In this document: positions 11,134-40,054 of the stretch, one piece after another
Layout of the letters: every line of letters starts with the position of its first letter
Position numbering within the stretch: position 1 is the first letter of the stretch
NCBI RefSeq assembly: GCF_040054535.1
Contig: NC_090778.1
Coordinates: 8,874,001 to 8,938,000, forward strand
DNA from: Antennarius striatus
Taxonomy: Eukaryota > Chordata > Actinopteri > Lophiiformes > Antennariidae
Direction: 5' to 3'
Length of the DNA stretch: 64,000 nt
The notes under the pieces: generated by a model
Seen by the model: the letters and a program-made list of their open reading frames with translations, nothing else
What the model was told of the DNA's origin: nothing
The model's database searches: none
Made by a program: the position numbers and the translations under genes

Positions 11134-11999
11134 TCTGTCGAGACGTTACAACAATTTATAACGCGTTTATGACGCAACAAGGATCCAACCGAACGTTTAT
11201 TAAAGTAAGTTGTTAATTTCCACGAGAGAGGTGTCTCTTTCACAGACAAATCTCGACTTTTTTTCAGTGAAAACTCCCTTTCATTCTATCAACATGAGAC
11301 GAAAGGACAAACACCTCTCCTGATTGGCTGATTTGGAGTATCTCGTTCCGTGATTGGTTGGGGTGATTATCCGCTATACGTTGCCCGTGGTAACGTAGGA
11401 AATATAAGTTACCATTTTAAACCAATTCTTAAGAATTAATGAATGATCTTAAGAGGTGTTTAGTCACATTCCCACATAAATTAGGTGAACATACTTACCT
11501 ACATAAAGATTTATTCCAAAGGATTTATTTTTACTATTCCCGTTTTCTAAAAGTGAATAACAACGTCAAAAGCACCATGAAACCCAAAATGGTGGCAACA
11601 CGCACTCAAAATATTTACCATGAAATTATAGCTATTCTGTTGCTTGATAGCTGTAACTGGTTTCACACGATAATGTCCGCCGAACCAAACCCGGTTGCAG
11701 CAGCAGTGACCGTGACAGACGTTTGGCTCCGGCGTGAAATAGTGGAGATGACTGCATTTCCTGTTTCTTCCTCGGGAACTTCCGAATGTGGAGTGAGCTA
11801 ACGCTAACGATGCTACATGACCCACTTACAGATAAAGGTCACAAATCACCACGCAGTTACACGTGACGGAGTTTACATGAGAATGTGAACTTTCATGTGC
11901 ATTAGGCTGGAAAAACAATCGACACTAATCGATGTTTGCTCGATGCTATGTAGCAGAGTTGCTAGCAGTCGGAGCTCGCTTGTTTAATGCGCGCTTGTC
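11134..11999. promoter_or_regulatory. Divergent promoter region of odf2 (minus) and CULT gene (plus)
   Basis: These 866 bp separate two divergent start codons. Visible elements are CCAAT boxes (ATTGG at 11323-11327 and 11353-11357), the X-box candidate at 11380-11394, and moderate CpG content towards both genes. The open frames inside it (for example 11439-11801) do not resemble any protein. Confidence 0.6.
11380..11394. promoter_or_regulatory. Candidate RFX X-box upstream of odf2
   Basis: GTTGCCCGTGGTAAC fits the broad X-box consensus GTNRCC(N0-3)RGYAAC with a 3-base spacer. It lies 247 bp upstream of the odf2 ATG, with two CCAAT boxes between it and odf2. RFX factors drive ciliary genes through such sites at this kind of distance, and ODF2 is a basal-body protein. 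A one- or two-base spacer is the commoner form, so affinity is uncertain. Confidence 0.55.
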
Positions 12000-12893
12000 A
12001 TGGCGGACAGACGGGACCTGGTGCGGCCGGAGAGGCTCACGGTGCTTCATGTCTACTTGTTACTCGTACTTCCTCCCACTGCGTACCTCCACACTGAGGC
12101 GTGTGCCGCCGAGGGGGGAACCAGCGCAGCCGCCCTGATACTGTGCAGGTCGTGCGGACACGAGTTGGCTTACGGGACGGACGTAGACTTCGTGCCGAGC
12201 AGACTGGCGCTCTCCAGCCGCAACGACACGCTGATCGGGGGGCGAAGGGTTGACGTCCAGCTGCTGGAGAATCCCCACGGGAAGAAGTTTGAGGTGATCA
12301 CGTTCAGAAAGGCTGACGTTCACCAGCACTGGCCGGCAGATAAACACTTTACCTGGTTCCCGGGGTTCTCCTGGACAGTGGCCACCTGTCCCCGGTGTGG
12401 AACTCATTTAGGTGGGTACTAACCCGCTCTGGTATGTAGGTGTTCACTACTTCATGTCCCGACCAGAACCTCACAGGTCAAGGGTTCAAATTAACTTCTA
12501 ATGTTCTTCTCAAGTCACATTTCTTTTGCAGACTTCTGTAACATTGTATCATTGGTTATCAAAGGATTGTAACATTAATTTCAGTGAACCATGTAACAAT
12601 GCAGCAAACTTTTCAAGGTTGACAAAGATACAGTACTCCAAAACACCCCCTCTGTTCAGACCAATGTAATATAGATATTAAATATGGCTCACAATTTATC
12701 TGAATAGCAATGTTATGAGTTCTTGTACCTTTTTCCAGGGTGGGCGTTTCAGCCCAGCGTCTGGCCAGATGTGGTCACAAAGACCAAGTTTGATGAGTCC
12801 AAACACACTTTCCTGGCTTTAATCACCCACCGTCTTTTAACGGAAGACTTCGCGTCACGTCTGCTCATGACTCCAAAATCCTTTGTGAATTGA
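12000..12893 (+). CDS. Secreted CULT-domain (cereblon thalidomide-binding fold) protein, 188 aa
   Basis: Two exons, 12000-12411 and 12739-12893, joined in phase, encode 188 residues. Residues about 14-30 are a hydrophobic stretch (LTVLHVYLLLVLPPTAY) behind a basic N-terminus, which looks like a signal peptide. The remainder is a single CULT domain. The zinc-site pairs are C49-x2-C52 and C130-x2-C133. The three tryptophans of the aromatic cage are all present: W119 (TWFPG), W125 (FSWTV) and W139 (LGWAF), matching the HSWFPGYAW...IGW pattern of cereblon. The cereblon Lon and DDB1-binding parts are absent, so this is not a ubiquitin-ligase receptor. Known families include small secreted CULT proteins of animals, whose ligand and role I do not know. 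It is divergent from odf2 and converges tail to tail with set. I recognise no gene symbol. Confidence 0.87.
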
Positions 12894-12948
12894 TGGACTG
12901 TGACTGAACAATTATGGTGCTTTTGCTGCTGCAAAAATCTATTTTTGA

Positions 12949-12954
12949 AATAAA
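12949..12954 (+). terminator. Candidate polyadenylation signal of the CULT gene
   Basis: AATAAA 56 bp past the stop codon at 12893. The convergent set transcript probably ends within a few hundred bases to the right. Confidence 0.55.
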
Positions 12955-13167
12955 TGTCTATGCACCCACTTGAAAACTCCCACACATGTAAACACATTGT
13001 TTTATTATTGTAACAAAGCAAGTTGTACACCTCAAATTTGAAACAGTTCTCTCTCTCCCAGCGCCAAAAAATAATAGTGATTAAATTGTAATTCTGAGAT
13101 AAGCTTGTATTACCGATAATGCAATCGGGCCCAAAATTTACAAGTGTTTTTTTTTTCCATTTTGTTC

Positions 13168-13173
13168 TTTATT
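13168..13173 (-). terminator. Candidate distal polyadenylation signal of set
   Basis: The minus strand reads AATAAA here, 613 bp past the set stop. A second match at 13547-13552 could serve a shorter 3' UTR. The interval 13174-13785 is otherwise AT-rich 3' UTR with homopolymer runs. Confidence 0.4.
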
Positions 13174-13785
13174 AAAAATGTCATTTCAAATCTCATGGAT
13201 ATCTGTAAAACAATACAATGAAAAAAAAATCCCATAGAAATGGTGTCAAAATATCCACTCTCCCCAATATCCAACATACTCCTGCCCCACCCCTCCCCCC
13301 AAACGTTACAAGTCAAAGGAATGAGTTGGTACTTGCTAACCATAGGGGAGGAAAAAAAATATCATTTTTTTTTGCAAGGGATAAACACACTCACTAGAAA
13401 AAATAAAAATGAGGGAGATAGAGGTAAACTAGCTGGTCACTATACCATGGCCTTTATAAATTTACCACAAAACCTTTAACAGGAGGAATACTGTGTGAAT
13501 AGTCAATTTCTACTCAGGATGCCGTGCTGATTCTATTTTTATAGGTTTTATTGTTTTTAGATTACTTTGGGGATGGTACTCACAATTCAGGAAAAGGTGC
13601 CATTGGCTTAAGATGAGTCAAAGGAGAACACAAGATGGCACCAACAGGTGAAAAGGCTTCAGAATGGAAAACGAAGCACACTGATTTAAAAAAAAAATAA
13701 AAAAAATTAAAACCTTTGCTCCCGAATGCAAGTGGAAAAAACCAAACAGGGAATAGAAGGTTGAGGGTCTGGGCAGACATAATTT

Positions 13786-16886
<3,101 letters not shown>

Positions 16887-18614
16887 ATCTTCGCAAGCTG
16901 GGGTAACTCACAGGAGTCCGACAAAAAAGCTGATAGCTTTGATTCTAGTTTCTCCTCGTACGGGAGAACGGTAATTGAGCGTAAAGTTCAGCGTGCAGAA
17001 GCCAACAACGTGCTGCTTTGCACACAATGTAGCTGCCGATGAGCGAGGAAGTCACAGCAAGCGCCGCTCACGCGCTCCTTTCATTACGAACGCGCCTCGC
17101 CGAGTGGAGAAGACACGAGCTCCGCCTCTCAAAGTAGGTCTCAGTACGGGACCCTAATATGCGCATTTACTCCCGTCTGTTCCGTTAAAATTGCACCAAA
17201 ATGAATTAAACATCAAATTATTATCTATTTGTTTTTCTAATAAAAGAATTAAAACTCAATTGTAGCCAGAGATTACATTTACTCAGTCCAGGCCAAACCT
17301 TTCGCTGGACCTACTCGCACTTGCGCACTTTAAAAAAAGATGCTGAATATCTTTGTGCAGGAGCGTCATTCGGGTGTTCTGTGCTAATTAGCCCTTTAGG
17401 CAGAATTTGACCAAAGCACATTGTTTCTTTCATCAATATTAAAATGTAAAAGATGTGTATGCTGTAGTTTAGACGTTATAAAATAGATCGCACAGTCCTT
17501 CATTGTTTCTGTGATTCCGTGTCTCGATAATATCGTTAAATTCTCCGTATTATCACGGAGGACCTTCAAGCTTTGCGGACGTTTTAATTTGAGTGACCCA
17601 ATTATGACACGGCCTCGATGAGCACAGACCGACCATTATTCAAGCGTGTCTCATCACGCTACACGCAGATCATATTAATTTTCTTTATTCCTGTCTTTTT
17701 CAGTCCGCCTTTTATCACTTGACGGGACAGCAGCCAGCTTGAGGGGGAGCAGTGTGTGCTTTGAACGCTCATGCAGGTGTCTCCACCAGAATACTGTCTT
17801 ATCTGTGCACCCAGGATCAGAATGAATAAACGTGTTTTGTCTTTTTTGGTTGGTGACCGCACCGGAGCATGTGGTCGTGCAGCGGCCAATGCCGAGCCCA
17901 GAGCGGACGATCAGCTGTCAGACAGCAGCAGCAGCGCTGGCGTGGAGAGAGCGGCTCTGTCGTTACCCTGCAGAGACAAACCCACGACAGAAACACGAAG
18001 AGAGAGAGGGAGAGATAGAGATAGATAGAGGGGGATTCGGCTGAAGAGGAGATCGGGAGGATGCAGCCGGACGGGGATGTTGCAGAGGAGTCTGTCAGGA
18101 GGGAAACCCGAGCAGGAGGACATTCTGTGTGATCATGGTCTCAAGATGCATCAGGAGAGTCCTCATCCGGAGTGTGTGCGGGTGTGAACGCACCATAACA
18201 CCAAGTGACTTGTGTTTCAAGGATACTGAAGGTGGAGGGACGCAGTCAGAGAAGTGTACAATCTGTCTCCACAGAGGATGACAATTTAGCACTTATTCAA
18301 CAAGGAGTGAGAGCCTCGCCACGAGGTTAGTGAAGTGCAAAGTCATACTGTTTTTCTCTTGACTTGCAAATATTATTCTCACTTTTTTTCTTTTCTTCCT
18401 TTGGATTTGTTTTGACCGGTATGGATATGAGTCACACATGCAGCTCTGTTATTTGGTGATGTCCTCATCTTCTGCCTCTTCTTATGGTCAGTCATGCATG
18501 TTTTCAAACAGTGTGTTTGTCCATGGATGTGCTCCCATCCCAGCTGAGCAGTGTAGGAGTGAGCATGGTGATGACATTGGCCTTGTTATCTGTTGATGTG
18601 ATGTCATTATCTAG
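16887..18614. promoter_or_regulatory. Divergent promoter region of set and pkn3, with pkn3 leader
   Basis: The first 250 bp upstream of set are CpG-rich, as expected of a housekeeping promoter. From about 17750 to 18325 lies a GC-rich stretch with AGAGAGAGGGAGAGATAGAG purine repeats that probably contains the pkn3 first, non-coding exon. A possible donor is at 18325 (CACGAG/GTTAGT). I searched this interval for the missing pkn3 HR1a exons and found nothing like them. Confidence 0.5.
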
Positions 18615-18620
18615 GATCAG

Positions 18621-31484
<12,864 letters not shown>

Positions 31485-34400
31485 AAGATTGGCTCCAAAG
31501 ACCAGGGTGGAAGCCCTCACCAGACAGAGGTTTGTTTTGAGGCTGGGGAGGTCGTCCACTTCAGAGGATAAACTGGCAGAATGGCAAAATAATTAAATAC
31601 GGTAAATAAATTAGCAACGCAAGTCAGAACATATTTTATTTGTTGTCTTTTGGATAAAACGTTAAATGATCAGAAAGTAATCATTAAAATGAAGAGTGAG
31701 GGTGGCAAAAACTTTGATAAGAATTTTTAAAATGTAAGTCTAGTGCGTTATTAGTTGATTAATTTAGCATTCAGTCACAATGGAAAACAGTTGCTCATTT
31801 CACAAACCAAAGGATTTGGTTCTTTGTGATGTTTTCCAAGAACAATTTTTACAACTTTAGGTCAGCCAATAAGAACTTGTCACAACCTCACAGCAATGTA
31901 AGGCAACTTTAATGACCACGTTCTTATAGCTAACAGGTAATTGATTACTTGTACATTATATATTATATTTATCAGCGACCTTTTAAGCCTCTGTGTTGTC
32001 ACTTTATCCTCTGGAGCATTAAAGAATATCATTCTATTACCCCTTTAGGACATTTCCCAACCCTGGTCTTGATACCAATTCTTATTTGCAGCTCAACCAT
32101 CTCAACAGGACTGAACACACAAACCCATGGCTGACTTTGCTGACTGTTGTCACTGTTATTTGATTGACAGTCAATCGTCAATCAGGCAGCACGTTTTTTG
32201 CTTTTAATCTTGCAAAGACAGCAATTGTAGCCCTATATCATTTCTGAGAGTCAAGCCTTATTCTAAGTGTTCTAGCAGTAACACAACTCTCACCTCACCA
32301 GTTCTGGCAACTCAAGTTTATACAGTACAGTATATCTCTGATCTGATCTGAACAAATGTCTAGAAGATAATGAAACAAAATGGAAAGATTATACTTGAAG
32401 AGTTCATAAAATTATCACCCCTTCCTCAAGATGCTTGGAAGTACAACATAATGGCTTTAGTGACAAGGATTTTATCCCTCTGTAGATACAAAATACTAAT
32501 TCTAAGGTGCCTAAAATACAGATGAACACCGTTAGTGTCCAGTGACCATACAGTCATGAAAATATGAATGACGTTCCACTAAAATAAATGGATTTACAAA
32601 AGAATGTATACAATTATAATAGCAAAATAAGTAGTACATGTTCTAAAAAAAATACTGTATATTTATGATTGCTGTCATATATTTTAAAAGATAACATGCA
32701 GTGCTAACTCATTTTCGCTTCTGAAGCTATGTTGACTGACCTGGTTCCTTGTGCATTAGTTAAAAATTGTATAATTATATAAGATTTTAACAAGAGATTT
32801 TGGATAATTCACAAAGGCACAATGTGACAAAAAGAGGAACATCAACCCAAATGATAGAGCTAGCTGAATATTTTTGTATATCCAGTTTAGCCAGCTCCTT
32901 ATGAAATCCACTGCTGAAGTTAACACACAATATGATGATGGCAGGCTAATCTGAAAACCTGTGTGCTAATTGTTAAATTATATAGTGGGATTAACTACGA
33001 TTGATCTTATAAATATGTTTTACAAATGTAATTCTCCTGTCAAGGTGCCACTACTAATAATATGAATATGTCTTCACATTGCTTTGTGGCCTTTGCTTTT
33101 CTTTATTTACAACCTTTATCCCTCAGAAGTACCTCATGTGCTGCCGTTTCTATGCATCACTGTGAGAGGCTTTGCCCACTGCCTTTGAACGAACAAAAGA
33201 AACAAGCTAACCCAGTTTGAGGTTATGAGTCTTTTTAAAAAGAAAAGTCCAACAAGGAAATGTTTCATGTATTTCTCAAGTCATCCCCTTGTAGCAGAGA
33301 CTTGTGTTTTTACATCAGTCCTCATGAAACAAACGTTTTCTGTTAGACTATAGAAGTGCATGGCACTGGTGAACATGTGCATTAAAAACCCTGTACTTGC
33401 TATTGATATTTAAAAAGCCATAGATACTAATATAGCCATAATAGTAAGGAAAATGTGTATTTTGAATTTAGTAAATCATATTCTGTGATACTGAGCTTTA
33501 TAATTGTCAGTGCAATAAAAGATGGGGACACAAGGGATAAAGCTAAGAGATATATGCCTTGATTTTGTCAGAGTACACCCAAAAGTCCTGGTAATCTAAT
33601 TCATTTTTAACTTATAACACTGTTTCAACAATCTGCAGCCAGACGCATTCAGAAAGCTGGAGGATCTGTTGGCCACAATCCAACTATGTACTGTAACGCC
33701 CAAAGAGCTGCAAGACGAGCAGGTTGTTGGGTGTGCTTGATTTGAAAGAATTGTGTTTAATCTGCAACATGGAATTAAATTGCTGTCCCAAAATTTAAGG
33801 CAACGTGAATGTTTACATATTTGTTTCTCCTGACAAGTCGGTACGTGCATCTGAGGCCGAATGTCATGCAGAAGTGTCCCTGAGTCTACCACTGATGCTC
33901 CACCTGGATGGGATTATCAGCTATTAGTAACACGTAACCAGCATTTATGTAGTTGCTGTAGCACCTCGAGTTTATGCTGCTGAATATTACATTATGTGTC
34001 CGTACTGTTTTTATGTGTGTATATGAAGCATCCTGATTAAGAATGTCAGTCTGTAAAGGTGTTCACTATAAACAACATCCATATCATCAATGTTTTAATA
34101 TACTCTTTATGTCAATAAATACAAAAACAACAAACACATTAAAAATCGTCAAAAGTTGGCTCTTATTTCACGATTAAATTTAACTTTAAAACCAAAGGTA
34201 CAAAACTTACAATTGAAAATGGCATGACAGCAAATCCTGTAGTACCATTGTGTCACTACTGTGAGAAGAAAAACATTTACAGAAGAATTAGTTGAGTCCA
34301 GACCTGAGACCTGTGCTTCAGTCAGGCAGTGGTTTTCTTCAACAAATCAGATGGAAAATGATTGTCATGTTCATGTTAGTTTAACAGCAAAAGTTAAAAA

Positions 34401-35021
34401 AATAAAACAAAACAAGAAAAAAAAGACATTTGCCAACATTACATGAAACCAAGACTGCAGTAGTGCTTCTGTAAGGGTAAGCTAAATGCTAATGTACTTT
34501 AGCAGGGTGACATGTTGGTCAGTGCTGTATAATATTTATATGTTGTTGTTTATCAGATCTGTTTATCTTATTCTCCATCAGAGTGTTGGTTTAGTAAATT
34601 AGAATAACATTTTTAATTAGCACTGAATCACAAGTACAACTGTTGGTGACAGTAGTTAGTTTATAAGTGTTTAGTGATCAGCTTATCACATTTAAGGTGG
34701 GTGAAGAGTCAAAGGATGCTCACAACAACTACAATTGATCCTGAGAGGGAACCAAAACGTTTTATGAGTGGAATAAAATTAAGTATGGGAAAAACCACAA
34801 TTCAAAAGAGATATGTAAAACTACTGACTAGATATACTAGACTTCAAATCAGGTCAAATATTAACAAAACATTGTGTAGTGCCCAAAAGCTGTAAAATGC
34901 TTTTTAAAGCACGATTTTAGAGTCCAATTTACAACTGATGCTTTAGAGGTTGAGAGATGATTTCCCTCCGCTGATGGCGTCAGACTCCTGTGTGGGTGGT
35001 GATGTGCCATCTGGCTGGAGG
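31485..35021. other. Tail-to-tail spacer between pkn3 and zdhhc12
   Basis: About 3.5 kb holding the 3' UTRs of two convergent genes. The nearest plus-strand AATAAA for pkn3 is at 31605-31610. No coding exon, RNA gene or named mobile element was recognised; the short open frames do not resemble proteins. Confidence 0.6.
31605..31610 (+). terminator. Candidate polyadenylation signal of pkn3
   Basis: AATAAA 121 bp past the stop codon at 31484. Further matches to the right (for example near 34115) could serve longer forms. Confidence 0.4.
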
Positions 35022-38000
35022 TCAGAATGAATTTGTGGTGTTTTTGTGGTACATTTGCTCCCACACCACCGTCCTGCAGATACAGAAGAAATCCCACAGA
35101 TTGCAGAAAACTCCCCGGTCAAAAGGGTTCTCCTCGATTCCGCAGTTCTTCAGGTATGAGATCCTGTGACGAGACATGAACTCCCAGGTGGTGCAGTTGA
35201 TGGAGACCAGGTAGAGATGGCAGCCCAGCAGGAGCAGCACCACCACAGAGAAGACGGCAACAACAGCCAGTGCAGCCAGCAGGAAGCCATTCACTCTGAA
35301 CCACAGCCCCCACGTGTCGCTGGGAGAGATTCCAGAGCTGAAAAATGAACACAAGAATGCTGACGGCTATGTCTTAAATTTTCAGTTTTTGTTTTAGCAT
35401 TGAATCTTAGCAAATGATTCTAAGTATATTGACAGATTCTAAATTATGGCACAGAAATAGATCAACTTGCCAAGAAAAATAAATAATTTTTAAAAAGTAT
35501 GGCAGCTTTCCGATAAATAGAAATAATATTTCTGGTTGGACTAATTTCAGGAGAGGGTAATCGTCTCTCAACCTCAAAAGAATCAGTTTTAATTTCCCTT
35601 TGGGGATCATAAGTACATAAAATTAAACATCCAAGAGCAACACTGAGGGCAGGTTTTTTTTTTATAACTAAATCATTAAACATTAGGGTAAGAATTTGAG
35701 TAAACTCTACAGACAAACTCTGTTATGTGCAAATAATTTATCTTTACTTAGCTGTTGGTCAAATGAACCTTTGAAGTTCAAACCTGAAATACTCATCTGA
35801 CCTACATTTTCCCCCAGAATTGACAGACTTGGCTGCAGAGTCACAATTGAAAAATTACACTAATAATGCTCATTTAATCAAAAATCTTTTGTATATGTTT
35901 ATTTCTTGTTACTAAGACTAACTGTTCCCAACATTTTTCCTTGTACTCCTCAAAATGAAACAATGCCTCCAACCAGTAACTTATTCCTTGATTGATTTGA
36001 ATAACATTTTCTGAGTAAATTAGATTACATGAGTAAATTTAAAGAAGCAAGGGGCAACAAAATCTTAAGCGGAAAACTTAATACATTTTTAATCAAGTCC
36101 TCCACTGTTAATCATCTCAAAACCTCCTAAAATTATCAGAATTCTCATGGGATCCCATTTAAGGGGCCTAAAGCCATTCCCCCTGTCTACTAGATGTAAC
36201 ATACGGTTCTTTTGTAATTCTCTGGCCTCACTCATTGATGTTTGATCCAATCAGTGAATTTCTCACCTCCATGAGGTATGTGTTTGTAACGAAATCAAAC
36301 TCTAAGATGTGGGAAATCAGACACTGATTGTATCAAAGCCAAATGTTAACAGGGGTCAGTCTATTCCAAATCTCATTTGTTTCCTAAGGCTCTGCAGTCA
36401 GATAAACCTGCAAAACAGAGTACGTATATTATACTGTCACCATGTGATATCTGTTAACTTAATCACGACTAAACAGAATGCAATGGGTGCAAATTCTTGA
36501 TCACTTCAAGAAGTTTATCTTAAAGGTCACAGATGTGTTCAACAAACGTACAGAGCGATTTGAAGAGCCCACAGCAGAGCCAGCAGCTGCACCAGCAGAT
36601 AGACGATGAACCAGCGGTGGTTCCTTTCTCCTACACAGTTCTCGATCCAGGGGCAGTGGTGGTCGAAACGACGAACGCAGCGTTTACATGTCTGGCAGTG
36701 CTTCGCTCTCATTGGCTGCTGCTTGAAAAGACAGAGAGAGGCCCATTCTAACTGCAAAAAATTCCTTTTTTTTTCTTCTCGAGTCTCCAACTGTACTGAT
36801 TTAACACAATTTGTATCTGTGCCAGCCCGTTTAGTGAAGAATGATATTTTAGAAGGAACATATGAATAATATTCAATTGTACACTATGCAATGGATAAAG
36901 ACAGAGAATGAAAATATACCCATGGTCATGTTTACACGTGTTATATTGTACTGTATTTACGTTTATAGATACAAGTATTTTCAGTTCTGAGTACACAGCT
37001 GTACAGAGCTGATGCAAGATAAATGAATAATTACATCACTATTAGTCAGATGACTGAAAACCCTGGGACGTGATTGACCTTGAGTTAAAAGTAAGATTAA
37101 ACTAACACGACATTCTAGCAAGTACAATATAAACATTCAAAAACTTTACATTAGATAATACTTGCCATATAAATAGTTTAAATGTAAATTAGATACACTT
37201 TTTATAACACCTTTACAGGCTGACTGATTGCACTGATTTCAGTTGTCCTGCAACATAATGTTCCAAGAGGTTACACCACTGGGAACATGATATCTGATGA
37301 GTTTTCTCCAAATATATGACATCAAGAAAATACCAGACACGTCACTTGTATATATTTTCCTTTAATTTTAATTTTTTTTATTTATAATTTTATCACCTGC
37401 ATATATAGTGTGTGTGAACATGTTAAAAAAGACATTGACAAAATAAACTGTGTTGCATTGGAAACAGAATCACATGCTCAAATATAATCAACACAAAACA
37501 AACACTGAGTGAATCATGACAGGTGATAACAACTGGCTACCTGCAGCAAGCAGTATCCACAGCGGCGCAGTCGAGGGGTTGAAGACTGAGGAATCATCGA
37601 CTCCATGTCCTCATCTGAACACGGACCACCCTGCCCAATAAAAACTGATATGGGTCACACATGTACACACAAAAAAAGGTGACTTTGACTCAAAGCACTA
37701 CCTCTGTGTCCTCATATTATTAAACAAATAATTACCTCACTGCTGTCCATTTTCTATTGCATAATAAACATTTCTAAATTAATTTCTCCCCTCTTAGCAG
37801 CTTGAGTTTTGTCAGTATTAATCACAAAGAAAATCAACTTCAACAAACTTGAAGCCACATGATGTGATGAGTGTTTTATCTAGTAGTCTTGTCCAAGTTG
37901 CACTATCACTGCAACAACATTCAGTTTAAAGAACCACTGGAAAAATTTGAAAAGAGAGCCCTGCGAGTTGCCTGCTGAAAAGTAACCACTCCAATGCAAT

Positions 38001-38889
38001 AAAGATAAATACAGTTTTTACTCACTGAAGGTTTTTGTTGGTTATACTCACCTTGACAGAATCAGTGAGGATAAAGCCAGGGTCCATTAAAGAAACCATA
38101 AAGTATAAAAACACTGACAGCACAACAAGCAGAAAGAACAGTACTGGCAGCAGCAGCTCTCCTTGCTCCTCACATTTTCGCAAATCTGTAAAAACAGATA
38201 ATTACCCATAACTAAACTGGACCTTATGCATTTTGGATGGAATTATTGGTGCATCTATGAAATATTAGTACAACACACAAGATAGTCAATTAAAATTACA
38301 GAAAGGTATGTTTAATCATAATGAAGGGCATCAGGCCAGAGATATTCATAATGAAACACGTTTTATCCCAATACTGTATTACATTGAGATAATCAGAGAA
38401 TATTTCGTCATATAACAATAACAATCGGTCTCCAAACCGACTTCATCTTCATTCTAATTGGTAAAATATCTCCCTTAAGAGGTTTCATTCATTCCATTGA
38501 AGTATGGAATATTAGCCCTGTTGGCATTTAATGATTATGGAAAATGCGTGATTGTTAGAAAATCAATTGCTGCAAGGGACTTAATCAATACAGTACAGTA
38601 CTTGATGACTTTGACTAACAATCAAGGAATGCGTTCACGGGTCGGAGGACATGAGGCTGGACAGGGACTGTGTCCAATATGATGTGTTCAGGTTCAGGGG
38701 TACTTCAGTGGTTCCGGTACGTAAGCTTACCCTCGCTGCTAATTTTTTACCGTTAAACAAGTAGAAAGTCGTTCAGTTTCGAACATACTTACCGGTGTTG
38801 TGCAAGAACAGTGCGAGGGTCACGACCCATGTGAGCAGGGTGTGTGTGGCCCGAACCACAAATCCAGCCCCAAACATGTTGCGGGCCAT
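35022..38889 (-). CDS. zdhhc12: DHHC palmitoyltransferase ZDHHC12, 267 aa
   Basis: An S-acyltransferase of the Golgi/ER membranes that transfers palmitate from CoA to protein cysteines. Five minus-strand exons in phase: 38793-38889, 38052-38185, 37541-37630, 36552-36718, 35022-35337, giving 267 aa, the same length as human ZDHHC12. The ATG at 38889 is chosen over the in-frame ATG at 38877 because it gives the usual length; an out-of-frame ATG lies just upstream at 38893. Membrane segments lie at about residues 10-30, 43-63, 142-163 and 180-208. The zinc cysteine-rich domain runs from RRCGYC to the catalytic D126-H127-H128-C129 ([19 protein letters not shown]). A TTxE motif (CTTWEF) and the NPFDRG segment follow, both typical of ZDHHC12. 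The acceptor at 36718/36719 has two CAG choices; the one used keeps the human spacing. Its 3' end faces pkn3 and slc25a25 lies upstream on the same strand. Confidence 0.96.
35338..38792. other. zdhhc12 introns
   Basis: The introns between the exons listed for zdhhc12 are AT-rich. I saw no nested gene; a weak repeat-tail match lies near 35575-35625. Confidence 0.5.
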
Positions 38890-40054
38890 TCATTAGCACA
38901 GTTGCTAACTAGCTAACGCTAACTACTTAGTCTCGTCAGCTATAGGATTCAACAAAATAGGTCGAAGAGTGGACCTTATTAACACAAAACAAACACCGTC
39001 ATATGTAGATATACGTTAAAGGGTCCTGTAACCAAGGAAGGTACTATATTGCCAAATCCACCATCTATCGTTCCTTTCTAGTGCCATCACTTCCTTGTTT
39101 TGGTACGGAAGCCTGCGAAGGACGAAATACACAAACGCGAGTGGTTATTGTACAAGTTCCCACACGTTAACCACCTTACGTACTGTACCTATGTTGCATA
39201 ACTGCTATTCTATAGCTGCTGCTGTCCTGGAGCAATGGTTGGGTTTGCAGTACGGTAACTTTCACTGCAGTTAAAAGGCACACATCTTTAGTCAAAATAT
39301 AGCATCCATGTAACACCATTATGTAAGTGTCTGCACTATTATTATTGTGAAACAACTTAGGTAGAAGGAATGTTTCTAACCTGTTATATAACCCACAAAT
39401 CTTCTTGATGGATGGTTGTGAAGGTTTGTACATCATTAAAGTTGAAAGTTGTAAAGCACATCTCCCTACCAATACCCACCAACCATAATCATTTAACTAA
39501 GCACTACTATAATCCAAATTGCTTAAGCCATTAACCTAATAACTCCAAGTCTACAGTAACTGACTTACTGGAGTCACTGTTCTGGGCTGTGACTGAAATA
39601 CCAGCAAAGCAACAGAAGTTACTGATATTGTGGAGACATGTTTTGTCTATGCAGCATACCCCACCTTCCACTCATATTCATGGTAATGTGTGACATAGGC
39701 CTTGCATAACTGACTAAAATGCTGAAGAAACATGTGTAAGAAGTTCTTCCCTGACACATGCCCAACCCTGCCATCAAGTGTGGTCAAAATCTCTCATGTA
39801 GTTTTCTGCGCAACGCTGACAAGAGACAAACAATTCCCACTATATCGTAGTTTCTCTTAAGAACAAGGAAGATGTGTGATAACTTTCACTGAAATCTTTG
39901 GACAGTTCAAATAGTTAGCATTACGAACAAGAATTCCTATATGTCATATCTAATGCTGAATGACCTACTGTGTGCAGTACAAGACAGAAACGCTCATCAA
40001 TTTACTGTAAAGTACAAAAGAGACACCTGAGGCTGAATATTACAAGATTTTGCA
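38890..40054. other. Spacer between slc25a25 3' end and zdhhc12 promoter
   Basis: It contains the zdhhc12 upstream region (about 38890-39130, moderately CpG-containing) and AT-rich DNA. No gene was recognised. Confidence 0.5.

Noticed and set aside
11439-11801. A 120-codon plus-strand frame between odf2 and the CULT gene
   Set aside because: No similarity, no splice context, and it overlaps the divergent promoter region.
12060-12407. A 115-codon minus-strand open frame
   Set aside because: It is the antisense shadow of the GC-rich first exon of the CULT gene.
18135-18290. ATG-initiated frame in the pkn3 leader (from 18135) as a new N-terminus
   Set aside because: It ends in a stop before the possible donor at 18325 and has no HR1 similarity. 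The frame that would continue into the exon at 18615 has an in-frame TGA near the end of this leader.
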